Source: an uncultured Lachnospiraceae bacterium (lineage in GTDB: Bacteria > Bacillota > Clostridia > Lachnospirales > Lachnospiraceae). Taken from it: 64,000 nucleotides of DNA. How positions within the stretch are numbered: the stretch's first letter is position 1; each line of letters starts with the position of its first letter. The notes under the pieces were generated by a model. It was not told the origin of the DNA. It saw only the letters and a program-made list of their open reading frames with translations, and made no database searches. Below are positions 9,218 through 18,599 of the stretch, one piece after another. The translations under genes were made by a program, and so were the position numbers. The stretch is from positions 78,508-142,507 of the forward strand of contig CATLHM010000008.1 in NCBI GenBank assembly GCA_949949005.1, in the 5' to 3' direction.

Positions 9218-9835
9218 TTATCTGACAAAGTTCGTTCTCTGGAAAGGCTCTTTCTCAGGCAGCCCAAACTTCTCTTTTCCAAGGGCAATACTCTTCATGA
9301 GGAAGGACATATTCACCGCAAGAGTACGCATGATCTGCAGCCCTTCCGCATCCTGCACAGCTTCCCCCGGCGCCGCCCCGTGGATACTGTTCCAGTACTG
9401 GCTGGAAGCCACCGGCATTCCGGCAATGGTAAAGAACTTGTTCAATTCATCAAAGGTCGCAGACAATCCCCCTCTGCGGGCTACCACAACACTTGCCCCC
9501 ACCTTCATTGTCTTGTCAAAAGATGTACTGTAAAACAGCCGTGTCAGAAACGCCACCAGCGTCGCATTGGCCGACGCATAGTAGACGGGGCTTCCAACCA
9601 CCAATCCATCACAGGCTTCAAATTTGGGCGCCACTTCATTTACCAGATCATCAAAAACACATTTTCCTTTCTGCTTACAGCTAAGACAGGCAATACATCC
9701 TCTGATGTCCTTATTTCCAAGATGAATCGTCTCTGTCTCTATCCCCTCCCGCACAAAGATTTTTTCCATCTCCCCAAGGGCAATCGACGTATTTCCGTTT
9801 CTGCGCGGGCTTCCGTTTAACATTAAAACCTTCAA
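9218..9835 (-). CDS. Flavodoxin family / NADPH-dependent FMN reductase-like protein
   Basis: MKVLMLNGSPRRNGNTSIAL, CIACLSCKQKGKC, VVGSPVYYASAN. Confidence 0.88.
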   Translation of the reverse strand: MKVLMLNGSPRRNGNTSIALGEMEKIFVREGIETETIHLGNKDIRGCIACLSCKQKGKCVFDDLVNEVAPKFEACDGLVVGSPVYYASANATLVAFLTRLFYSTSFDKTMKVGASVVVARRGGLSATFDELNKFFTIAGMPVASSQYWNSIHGAAPGEAVQDAEGLQIMRTLAVNMSFLMKSIALGKEKFGLPEKEPFQRTNFVR

Positions 9836-10080
9836 TTTTCTCTCCTCCTGTTTTTTGTTTTCTCTATCTGCCTCTTTTCCATTATAGCATGCTTTCAGGC
9901 TTATGAGAACAATCCGAAAAGGAAGATATGTTTTACGGTTGCGTCCTCAAAAAGAATATGCTATACTTTGTCGGCAAACCTGCCGGACTCATACCAGTTT
10001 CTCAGGTCAATCCGAAAATCGCAGGAAAAGATCGAACGCTCATGGGAAAAGAAAGCGAATCAAAAGAAGAGGAAAAGACA

Positions 10081-10575
10081 ATGGACGGGAAATTACGGAA
10101 TATGACTTCCATTTATCTTTCAAATGGAAACCAAATGCTTCTGCTCTTCCGCCAGGGCGGACGGGTTGTGAATAACCTGTGGACCGGCTCAGCAGGAGGA
10201 CACTTTGAAGAGTTTGAGCTTAATGACGCAAAAGCCTGCGTGTTGCGGGAATTAAAAGAGGAACTGGGCATAAACGAAACTGCCCTTGAAAATCTGGCTC
10301 TGCGCTATATCACACTGCGCAGAACCAGAGGAGAAATCCGGCAGAACTACTACTTCTTTGCCAAGCTGGCAAAAGATGCCGACAAACCGATTACCTCCAG
10401 GGAAGGAATCTGCAAATGGTTTGAATATTCTGAGCTACCTGCATTGGAGATGCCCTATACTGCCAAATTTGTCATAGCACACTATCTGGAAACCGGGCAG
10501 AGGACAGATGCTCTCTATGTTGGCGTTGCAGACGGAGGGACAGTTATCTTTACTGAGCTTCCCGAATTTGAATGA
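10081..10575 (+). CDS. NUDIX-like hydrolase
   Basis: NDAKACVLRELKEELGI Nudix-box-like motif; ORF extended upstream in the track, most likely start at MDGKLRNMTSIYL. Confidence 0.78.
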   Translation: MDGKLRNMTSIYLSNGNQMLLLFRQGGRVVNNLWTGSAGGHFEEFELNDAKACVLRELKEELGINETALENLALRYITLRRTRGEIRQNYYFFAKLAKDADKPITSREGICKWFEYSELPALEMPYTAKFVIAHYLETGQRTDALYVGVADGGTVIFTELPEFE

Positions 10576-10625
10576 TTTCCTGTCAGGCTGCCATTCCCAC
10601 ACCATGCTCTCCTACCGGCTGTCCG

Positions 10626-11429
10626 TTATCTGATATGCAGACAACAATCCGGCACTGTGTCCGCATCAAAGCCCTTTGCTTCCAAAACCAGGCCATCCTT
10701 CCTGATAATCTCTCGCAGGATCCTAAGCTCCAGTCTCCGTCTTCTCTCAAAGTGTGCTATCACATCTTCCATATCCTGATAGCCGTGGGCTTTTCCATAG
10801 GGAGACTCCTTCAGGAAATTCAGCATCAGGGGAAACCACATTTCATTTCCGTTTTCATCGCTGCGCTCCCTCTTAATATGAAGCAGATTTTCGCGAATCC
10901 TATGGGAATCCAGATAGATCAGCTTAAAGCCCTTCTCCCTCAAAATCCCGTATGCTTCCTCGTAAAAGGCAAGGATGTCATCCTCCCCCATCTCATAAAA
11001 CAGCATCATACTCTCGATGGAATTCTGGAAAAAGGAACACTCAAAAAGATTTCCCCGCCCGCAGAGGCCCCGGTACCTTCTCATAATGATCTCCTGAAAG
11101 GTCTTAAAATCTACTCTTCCATTATAAATCTCATGCTGCTCCATATCCTGATAAAAAGCCCTATCCTCCGCCAGAATCCGGGTATAAGCCACAATATACC
11201 GCCCGTCCTCCACCTGCGTCTTTTCCCGGATTTCCTCCTGGATTGTGGGGTATTTGCGCAGCATCTCCTCCCAGTCTTCCCCGGTCAGATAGCTGCACCA
11301 GGCAAGCTCTACAGGGGATAAATCCCCCTCCCTGTAAACCCGGTATTCCGGCCATGTACGGGCCAGCCGGTTCAGCAGCGTGCTTTTCCCATAGCCGGGC
11401 AGGCCCTCAATAAAAATATTACTGCTCAT
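10626..11429 (-). CDS. P-loop (deoxy)nucleotide kinase-like ATP-binding protein
   Basis: MSSNIFIEGLPGYGKSTLLNRLA Walker A at the N-terminus; SD GGAGG just upstream. Confidence 0.7.
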   Translation of the reverse strand: MSSNIFIEGLPGYGKSTLLNRLARTWPEYRVYREGDLSPVELAWCSYLTGEDWEEMLRKYPTIQEEIREKTQVEDGRYIVAYTRILAEDRAFYQDMEQHEIYNGRVDFKTFQEIIMRRYRGLCGRGNLFECSFFQNSIESMMLFYEMGEDDILAFYEEAYGILREKGFKLIYLDSHRIRENLLHIKRERSDENGNEMWFPLMLNFLKESPYGKAHGYQDMEDVIAHFERRRRLELRILREIIRKDGLVLEAKGFDADTVPDCCLHIR

Positions 11430-11432
11430 AAT

Positions 11433-11530
11433 CCTCCTTACCAGCGGTGAAGTGATAAGGAATCCTCCCACTTCGTGGGCCCCTCCTTACCAGCGGTGAA
11501 GTGATAAGGAATCCTCCCACTTCGTGGGCC
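11433..11530 (-). repeat. 49-bp tandem repeat (two full copies, partial third) containing a Shine-Dalgarno
   Basis: Unit CCTCCTTACCAGCGGTGAAGTGATAAGGAATCCTCCCACTTCGTGGGCC at 11433 and 11482; partial CCTCCTTACC at 11531. Confidence 0.95.
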
Positions 11531-11544
11531 CCTCCTTACCACAA

Positions 11545-12696
11545 TCAATACCAATAAGGCTCCCAGTCTTTCATTAGCCGGGTCAGCGCTTCCATATAGA
11601 AGTAGTCTCCCCAGGCCACGCACTCGTCTACACCGTTATCCTTGCAGGTGTTATAGGGAGAGCCCTTTGCATAGGTTCCATGTAAAAGAAGGCCGTTGGA
11701 AACCGCAGGGTCTGTCACCGCGCATTCCCTGATCAGCGCTTCCGTCAGTTCCTCTGCCTTTTGGGTGTAATACTGCGCTTTTTCCTCGGGCAGATATTTG
11801 CTCATCTCCAGCATGCCGCAGACCGCAATGGCCGCCGCGGAAGAATCCCTGGGCTCGTCGCTTCCGTCAGTAAAATCAAAATCCCAATAGGGAATCTTGT
11901 TTTCCGGCAGATGCTCCAGGAAATAATCGGTAAGCCTGCAAAAAATATCCACATATTCCTCATCCCGCAGGAATTTGTATGCCAGCGCGGAGCCGTAAAC
12001 GCCCCAGGCCTGGCCTCTTGCCCAGGCGGAGCCGTCCCGGTACCCCTGATGGGTCACGCCGCGAAGGGGCTCTCCTGTGTTTTTGTCAAAGAAATAGGTG
12101 TGATAGGTAGAATTGTCCTCCCTGATAATGCATTTCATGGCCGTCTTGATATGAGCCTGGGCCTTCTCGGCATACTTGGGATCTCCCGTCACCTCGCCTG
12201 CCCAGAAAAGCAGGGGCATATTCAGCAGGCAGTCGATGATCAGACGGTAATTGTCCTCCGCTCCCAACTCTCCCCAGGCCTGTACAAACTGTCCCTTTTC
12301 CTGGAATCTGCCAAGCAGGTTATCCGCCGCCATCAAAGCCGCCTCCTTGCCGGTTTCGTTTCCGGTGAGCTTATAGGCCGCCACGCAGGAAGGGCTGAAG
12401 AGGAATCCCATGTCATGATGATCCACCACGATTCTGTCCTTAATTCTGCGCTTAAAGTTCTCAACCTCTGTCTCCGCCGTCTTTTTCAGCTTTTCATTTC
12501 CGGTTTTCTCATAGGCAAGCCAAACCTCTCCTGTCCAGAAGCCTTCGGTCCAGTCCGTCATTTTCACTGGCTGATAAAAATTATTGACACTGGCTGAACC
12601 GGGAAACATCTCCGTAAATTCATCCGTCGCCTTCAGAATCAGCTCCGCCGCCGTGTCGTATGCTTTCTCAAAACATTCTCTTTGTCTGTTATCCAT
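11545..12696 (-). CDS. Glycoside hydrolase family 88 / unsaturated glucuronyl hydrolase-like protein
   Basis: DWTEGFWTGEVWLAYE, HHDMGFLFSPS, YRDGSAWARGQAWGVYG. Confidence 0.88.
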   Translation of the reverse strand: MDNRQRECFEKAYDTAAELILKATDEFTEMFPGSASVNNFYQPVKMTDWTEGFWTGEVWLAYEKTGNEKLKKTAETEVENFKRRIKDRIVVDHHDMGFLFSPSCVAAYKLTGNETGKEAALMAADNLLGRFQEKGQFVQAWGELGAEDNYRLIIDCLLNMPLLFWAGEVTGDPKYAEKAQAHIKTAMKCIIREDNSTYHTYFFDKNTGEPLRGVTHQGYRDGSAWARGQAWGVYGSALAYKFLRDEEYVDIFCRLTDYFLEHLPENKIPYWDFDFTDGSDEPRDSSAAAIAVCGMLEMSKYLPEEKAQYYTQKAEELTEALIRECAVTDPAVSNGLLLHGTYAKGSPYNTCKDNGVDECVAWGDYFYMEALTRLMKDWEPYWY

Positions 12697-12856
12697 GGTC
12701 TTTCTTCCTCGCTCCTTTTCATTCATTGATAAGTTAAATCTATTTTAACAAATCAAACCTGGAAAGTATATCTGCAAAAGGGCGTTTTCATATACAAAAA
12801 GTAAACAATATGATAGAATGGTGGCATTATACGATTCACAATAGGAGTTTTTGAAA

Positions 12857-14200
12857 ATGAAAAAGAATTATCTGAAATATATCCTGCCTTCCATGCTTTC
12901 CTTTTTGCTCACAGGAATTTATTCCATTGTGGACGGGATTTTTGTGGGACGGGCCATGGGGGATCCGGGGCTTGCCGCCATCAACATTGCATGGCCTCTG
13001 GTTGCCCTGATCATCTCCCTGGGAACCGGTATCGGTATGGGGGCGGCTGTGATTGTGTCCTTAAGCAGAGGGGCCGGAAATGAAAAAAAGGCCCTGCTGG
13101 CAGAGGGGAACGCTTTCTTTCTGCTTCTTGTCAGCTCCCTTTTATTGGTTCTGCTTCTGGCTCTGGCCGGGCGCCCCCTGCTTATGCTGCTGGGGGCAGA
13201 GGGAGAGCTTCTTACTCTGGCGGAAATCTACCTGAAATTTATCCTGCTGGGCGGCATCATCCAGGTCTTTGCCACCGGCATGGTGCCCCTTATGCGCAAT
13301 CACGGCGCTTCCTTTTATTCCATGTGTGCCATGGGGCTGGGCTGTATTTTTAATATCATACTGGATTATTACTTTGTGATCATCCTCCGGCTGGGTATGA
13401 TGGGGGCGGCTCTGGCCACTGCCCTGGGGCAGATCATGACGCTGGTTTTTTGTGTTGCTTTTTATATAAGGAAGAAAAACCGCATCCCCCTCTCCGCCAT
13501 GAGGCCGGACAAAACGCTCATCCTTTCCATCCTGCGGGTAGCGGCCTCCCCCTTTGGCCTCACCTATCTGCCCTCGGTCACCATTATTTTCATGAATCTG
13601 CAGGCTCTTGCCTGGGGCGGGGAGGAAGCCGTCAGCGCCTATGCGGTGCTGGCCTACATTATCTCTTTTATGGAGCTTCTGGTTCAGGGCATCGGGGACG
13701 GAAGCCAGCCCCTGCTCTCCTTAAGCGAGGGAAAAAACGATACCAAAGCCCTGAAAACCTATTCCCGCTGGACCTTTTCCCTGGGCATCGGTTTCGGCAT
13801 TCTGGGCGCAGTCCTTTTCTTTCTGGCCCGGAACCTGCTGCCCGCCTTTTATGGCACCTCCCCAGAGGCAGCGGCCTATATTGTTTACGCCGCCCCTGCT
13901 TTCGCCCTGGTAATGGCGCTTTATGGCCTCACAAAGCCTGCGGTTTCCTATCTGTACGCCACCCACCGGGTAGGAAAATCCAGCATCCTTGTCTATGGGG
14001 AAATCCTTCTGACCTTGCTTTTTATTTACCTGCTGCCCGCCTTTCTTGGCCTGGACGGGGTCTGGTATACCATTCCGGCCGTGCAGGTGGTGCTGGCCGG
14101 GCTGTGCATCCTCTTCCTGTCAAAGACACATGCCCGCCGGGCACAAAACAACGGATGTCAGTCGGAGCCTGACATGCGTATGTTTCCAAAAAAGAGATAA
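12857..14200 (+). CDS. MATE family efflux transporter
   Basis: 12-TM; VDGIFVGRAMGDPGLAAINIAWPL, GIGMGAAVIVSLSRGAG. Confidence 0.9.
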   Translation: MKKNYLKYILPSMLSFLLTGIYSIVDGIFVGRAMGDPGLAAINIAWPLVALIISLGTGIGMGAAVIVSLSRGAGNEKKALLAEGNAFFLLLVSSLLLVLLLALAGRPLLMLLGAEGELLTLAEIYLKFILLGGIIQVFATGMVPLMRNHGASFYSMCAMGLGCIFNIILDYYFVIILRLGMMGAALATALGQIMTLVFCVAFYIRKKNRIPLSAMRPDKTLILSILRVAASPFGLTYLPSVTIIFMNLQALAWGGEEAVSAYAVLAYIISFMELLVQGIGDGSQPLLSLSEGKNDTKALKTYSRWTFSLGIGFGILGAVLFFLARNLLPAFYGTSPEAAAYIVYAAPAFALVMALYGLTKPAVSYLYATHRVGKSSILVYGEILLTLLFIYLLPAFLGLDGVWYTIPAVQVVLAGLCILFLSKTHARRAQNNGCQSEPDMRMFPKKR

Positions 14201-14252
14201 GGATGCCGGGCAGGGCCTGACATCCTTATAGCTGCAAAAATGAGTCCGTTTT

Positions 14253-16091
14253 TTACTTTCTCACACACCACCGATACTGGTACGCCCCCAGATGCACCTG
14301 TTGTAGATCCACGGGCTCGCCCGTAAAGATATCCTCATACTCCCCGAAAAGGGTGGGCAGACAGCTCCTCTGCTCCCACTCGGAGAAATTGGCCAGGCAC
14401 ACAAGCTCCTGGTCTCCCAGGGTGCGGCGGATAGCAAATACCGGCATGCATCCCGTATCCCAGGTGGTCACATAGGCCTTGCTGCCAAAGCAGGGATTTT
14501 CCCTGCGCAGCTTCTCCAATCTCTTAAGGCCTTCCCAGACTCCGTACTGTACCGTTCCCTCCTCGGTTCTCCTCTCTGCGTTTTTCCAGTTAAAGACGCT
14601 TCTGTGAAGGTAACGGCTGTCCGCTGCAAGATCCGGATTTTCTTTGTAGCTGTAATCGTTCACCTGCCCGATCTCGTCTCCGGAGGAAAGCATCAAAAAG
14701 CCCTCCAGGCTCATACAGGCAGCGTGCATCAGAAGAACCCTCTGGATCCCCATGGCTACCTGGGCCCTGTCGCCCTCAAAGCCGCCTTTTTCCACCCCGC
14801 AGAGGCTGGCGGTAGTGCCGCAGCTTCTGGCATCCTTCGATACCGGGTCGTAATTATAAAGCTCTCCCCTTGCAAAGCTCCCCGGGTATACCCCTTCAAA
14901 GAAATGATACAGATATTCCTTGTGGGAAAGCGGATCGATCATCAGCGCTCTCTCATAGTCCTCATCCAGCCCCCAGCCAATATCGTCATGGCAGCGCAGG
15001 TAATTGACAAAATAACAGTTTTCCGGCAGGGAGTGAATCTCATCCATCAGATGCTTAAGCAGCCGTGTGTCCCTTGTGGCAAGAGCTCCCCAGAGATTTA
15101 CCATAGTGGAAGCGCCGTAGAGCATGTGGCATTCCGGCTTCTCGGGAGTGCCGAAGTAAGGCGGCAGCTCTCTGGGAGCCATAACCACCTCTCCCTTCAG
15201 AATCACTGCCGGGCACACCACCTCCAGGATCATACGCACCATACGCACAATGGTATGGACCTGGGGCAGGTTGCGGCAGGTGGTTCCCAGCTCTTTCCAA
15301 ATGTAGGGCACCGCGTCGATGCGCAGCACCTCCACGCCCAGGTTTGCCAGAAACAGCATATTGGCCGCCATCTCATTAAAGACCACCGGATTTCTGTAGT
15401 TCAAATCCCACTGATAGGGGTAAAAGGTGCTCAGCACATGCTTTTTCATTTCCTCGCACCAGATAAAATTGCCGGGCGCCGTGGCCGGAAATACCTGGGG
15501 CATGGTCTTCTCAAATTCCGCCGGAATATCGTAGGTATCATAGCACTGATACCGGTCTATGTACTCCTGCTCCCCGGCCTTGGCCCGCATGGCCCACTCG
15601 TGGGTGTCCGCCGTATGGTTCATGACCATGTCCAGGCACAGGCTGATGCCTCTTTCCCTGAGAGCCTTGGTGAGGGCCTGCAAATCCCGGTTTGTCCCTA
15701 TCTGGGGATCCACCATGCGGAAATCCTCCACCGCGTAACCGCCGTCATTGAAGGGATGGGGCATCTTTAAGAGAGGCATCAGATGCAGATAAGTGATTCC
15801 CTGCTCCGAAAGATAGTCCAGATGGGAGATCAGCCCCTTAAGCCCGCCCGCGAAGAGTCTGGTATACATGGTCATGCCCAGCATGTGGCTGCCCTTAAAC
15901 CAGTCAGGATCCGCCTCCCGTTTGTCGTCCAGGGCTTTCAGTTCCTTGGAACGCTTTTCATAAAAATTCTTCATGGATGAGAGAAGCTCCTCATAGCTTT
16001 TCTCGTCATGGTACAACTCCATATATTTCTCTTTTAATTCCTGCTCATGGCCGGAAAGCCGCTGAGCAAATTTGCCTGTCTGCGCTGCCAT
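14253..16091 (-). CDS. GH13 alpha-amylase family protein, amylosucrase-like
   Basis: GITYLHLMPLLKMP, CLDMVMNHTADTHEWA, VEVLRIDAVPYIWKELGT, RCHDDIGW. Confidence 0.87.
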   Translation of the reverse strand: MAAQTGKFAQRLSGHEQELKEKYMELYHDEKSYEELLSSMKNFYEKRSKELKALDDKREADPDWFKGSHMLGMTMYTRLFAGGLKGLISHLDYLSEQGITYLHLMPLLKMPHPFNDGGYAVEDFRMVDPQIGTNRDLQALTKALRERGISLCLDMVMNHTADTHEWAMRAKAGEQEYIDRYQCYDTYDIPAEFEKTMPQVFPATAPGNFIWCEEMKKHVLSTFYPYQWDLNYRNPVVFNEMAANMLFLANLGVEVLRIDAVPYIWKELGTTCRNLPQVHTIVRMVRMILEVVCPAVILKGEVVMAPRELPPYFGTPEKPECHMLYGASTMVNLWGALATRDTRLLKHLMDEIHSLPENCYFVNYLRCHDDIGWGLDEDYERALMIDPLSHKEYLYHFFEGVYPGSFARGELYNYDPVSKDARSCGTTASLCGVEKGGFEGDRAQVAMGIQRVLLMHAACMSLEGFLMLSSGDEIGQVNDYSYKENPDLAADSRYLHRSVFNWKNAERRTEEGTVQYGVWEGLKRLEKLRRENPCFGSKAYVTTWDTGCMPVFAIRRTLGDQELVCLANFSEWEQRSCLPTLFGEYEDIFTGEPVDLQQVHLGAYQYRWCVRK

Positions 16092-16130
16092 TTTTTCCTC
16101 CTGTTTTCGTTTATTTTCGGCTATTACTTT

Positions 16131-18320
16131 TCAGATTGCTTCCCACTCGATCAAAACGCTCTCATACTCGCCCGGTATCTCGCTTAAGGTAAGGCCGCCG
16201 TTCATCCATGTCCTGCCGCTGTGGACATGGCCGTTATACAGGCAGCGGTAATTTTTATCCGGATCAAGTCCCTTCACCTTGGTGTGTACGGGAAGGGGAT
16301 TTCCCTCCGCCGAGGTCATAACCAGGGTCTGCAAAGCGTGGTCTTTCTCCTCGTCCACAAACTGCCATGCGAAGAAGCGTTCCCTTGGCGTGGTCAGCCG
16401 GTAGTAGGTTCCCTCATGGGTAAGGGAATAGTATTTGTGAAACTCTGCGATCTGCTCTTTTACCAGCTCCTTCTCTTCCTCTGTCATCTTATTTAAATCC
16501 AGCTCATAGCCAAAGCTGCCGGAGAGTGCCACGTGGCCCCTTGTCCGGAAAGGCGTTATCCTGCCGGTCTGGTGGTTGGGCACTGCGGACACATGGGCCC
16601 CCATGCTGCTCACCGGATAGAAGAAGGAGGTTCCGTACTGAATGCTCAGACGGTTCACCGCATCCGTGTTGTCGCTGCACCAGATCTGAGGGGAATAATA
16701 CAGCATGGCCGCATCAAACCGCCCGCCGCCTCCGCTGCAGCCCTCGATCAGAAGATCCGGGAATCTTTCCAGAAGCTTTTCCAGAAGCTCGTACACTCCC
16801 AGGATAAAGCGGTGATATACCTCCCCGTTTCTGCTTCCTGTGTACACATGGCTGTAAATATCGCAAAGGCTCCTGTTCACATCCCACTTTACATAGTCTA
16901 TGGGGGCATGTTCCAAAATATCCGTAATATTTTTCAGCAGATATTCCCGCACGTCCTCCCGGGCCATATCCAGTACAAGCTGGTTTCTCCCCCGGTTAGG
17001 CTGCCTGCCCGGTATCGCCATGGCCCAATCCGGATGGGCCCGGTAAAGGTCGCTGTCCTCGGAGACCATCTCCGGCTCAAACCACAGGCCGAACTTCATG
17101 CCCAGGCGGTGAATCTCTTCCCCCAGCTCCTTAAGGCTTCCTCCCAGCTTTTTCTCATTGACAAACCAGTCCCCAAGGCCGCTGTTGTCATCGTCTCGCT
17201 TGCCGAACCACCCGTCGTCCAGCACCAGCATTTCGATTCCCAGCTCCGCCGCCTGCCTGGCAAGGGCATTGAGTTTTTGCTGGTTGAAGTCAAAATAAGT
17301 GGCTTCCCAGTTGTTAATCAGCACCGGACGTTTCGCAAACTGATATTTTCCCCGGCACATATGCTCCCTTAATATTTTGTGATACTGATGGGAGAGCTTG
17401 GAAAAGCCTGCGTCAGAATAGCTCAAAATCACCTGGGGCGCTTCAAAGGTCTCTCCCTTTTTCAGGCAGAAAGAAAAATGCTCCGGCGAAATTCCCATCA
17501 GGGCTCTCGTCTGGCCCCTCTGGTCTGTCTGGGCGCAGGCGGTAAAATTGCTGCTGTAGACCAGGCACATCCCGTAGCAGTCCCCAAAATCCTCTGTAGT
17601 CTGGGGCTCGCACAAAATCACGGAAGGGTTATACTGATGGCTGGAGGTTCCCCGCCTGGATCCGATCTCCAGCTTCATACGGCGCACTCTGGTTCGCTCT
17701 AACTCCCGCTCCATGGCATGTCTGCCCGCAAAGGCGATCATATCGTATTCTCCGAACTGAAAATCCAGGCAGCAGGACAGGCATTTTTCCAGCCGGATCT
17801 CATCCTCTCCCTGATTTTCCACCACAAGGGCCCTGGTAATCACATTTTCCTTTTCAAACACTCCGTAAAACAGGCGCACCGCTATCCGGGAGGCCTTCTC
17901 CCGCATGGTGATCACCAGAGTTTCCCCTTTTTCCTGCTCCGTATCATAAAGGGCTGGCATCCCCTTAACCCTATAAGAGCCGGGAAGAATCTCGTAGCTC
18001 TCAAACCGAAAATCCGCCGCCATACTTCCGTCCCCATGCACCAGCGCGATACAGCTCTCCCGATAATCCCCCACTCCGTCCGAGGGCAGCTCCTGGGGCA
18101 GGCAGTCCAGGGAATATTTCCGATCTCCCCCCGCCTCCGGCGGATTGCCCGAAAATCCCACGTCCGCTTGGAAAATTAGATCCTCCAAATTTTCTCCGTC
18201 AATTTTCTTTCCATAATATGTGTGAAGCAGCACGCTATGCTCATCCGCAACCATTTGATAGGTGCTGTCCTTGGTGTGCAGATGAAACAGCCGTCCCTTC
18301 ATTCCAACTTCAATTGCCAT
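16131..18320 (-). CDS. Alpha-galactosidase (GH36)
   Basis: VLDDGWFGKRDDDNSGLGDW, DYVKWDVNRSLCD, EGCSGGGGRFDAAMLYYSPQIWCSDNTDA. Confidence 0.94.
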   Translation of the reverse strand: MAIEVGMKGRLFHLHTKDSTYQMVADEHSVLLHTYYGKKIDGENLEDLIFQADVGFSGNPPEAGGDRKYSLDCLPQELPSDGVGDYRESCIALVHGDGSMAADFRFESYEILPGSYRVKGMPALYDTEQEKGETLVITMREKASRIAVRLFYGVFEKENVITRALVVENQGEDEIRLEKCLSCCLDFQFGEYDMIAFAGRHAMERELERTRVRRMKLEIGSRRGTSSHQYNPSVILCEPQTTEDFGDCYGMCLVYSSNFTACAQTDQRGQTRALMGISPEHFSFCLKKGETFEAPQVILSYSDAGFSKLSHQYHKILREHMCRGKYQFAKRPVLINNWEATYFDFNQQKLNALARQAAELGIEMLVLDDGWFGKRDDDNSGLGDWFVNEKKLGGSLKELGEEIHRLGMKFGLWFEPEMVSEDSDLYRAHPDWAMAIPGRQPNRGRNQLVLDMAREDVREYLLKNITDILEHAPIDYVKWDVNRSLCDIYSHVYTGSRNGEVYHRFILGVYELLEKLLERFPDLLIEGCSGGGGRFDAAMLYYSPQIWCSDNTDAVNRLSIQYGTSFFYPVSSMGAHVSAVPNHQTGRITPFRTRGHVALSGSFGYELDLNKMTEEEKELVKEQIAEFHKYYSLTHEGTYYRLTTPRERFFAWQFVDEEKDHALQTLVMTSAEGNPLPVHTKVKGLDPDKNYRCLYNGHVHSGRTWMNGGLTLSEIPGEYESVLIEWEAI

Positions 18321-18599
18321 GTACTGTTTTCTCCTTCATTCTCTTTATGATGTTTTGTGAAAAAGCCCTGCAAATTCTTCCTTAATTATACCTTATCCGA
18401 CCTTTAATTTCTATATTTTATCTGACGCTTTATTGGGATTAGTTTGCATCAAAATGCCATGCTTTCTTTTGGTCTGACTGCCGTGAAGAGAATAAAACTG
18501 AACAAACCCTACAAAATATCCCGTGACTTTATTGGCAGCCTGTGATAGAATGATAGCGTTTCGCGGTGAATACCAAAGAATACCCAGGGGAGAACTGTT

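Noticed and set aside
9928-10080. N-terminal extension of the NUDIX ORF
   Set aside because: Covers the promoter-like box at 9931-9970 and is not Nudix-like; internal start at 10081 preferred.
14198-14229. Terminator hairpin after the first MATE gene
   Set aside because: Stem AAGGATG/CATCCTT exists but has no T-run; not listed as a confident terminator.
14604-17372. Plus-strand ORFs 14604-15770 and 16533-17372
   Set aside because: Antisense to the GH13 and GH36 genes; no domain signature.
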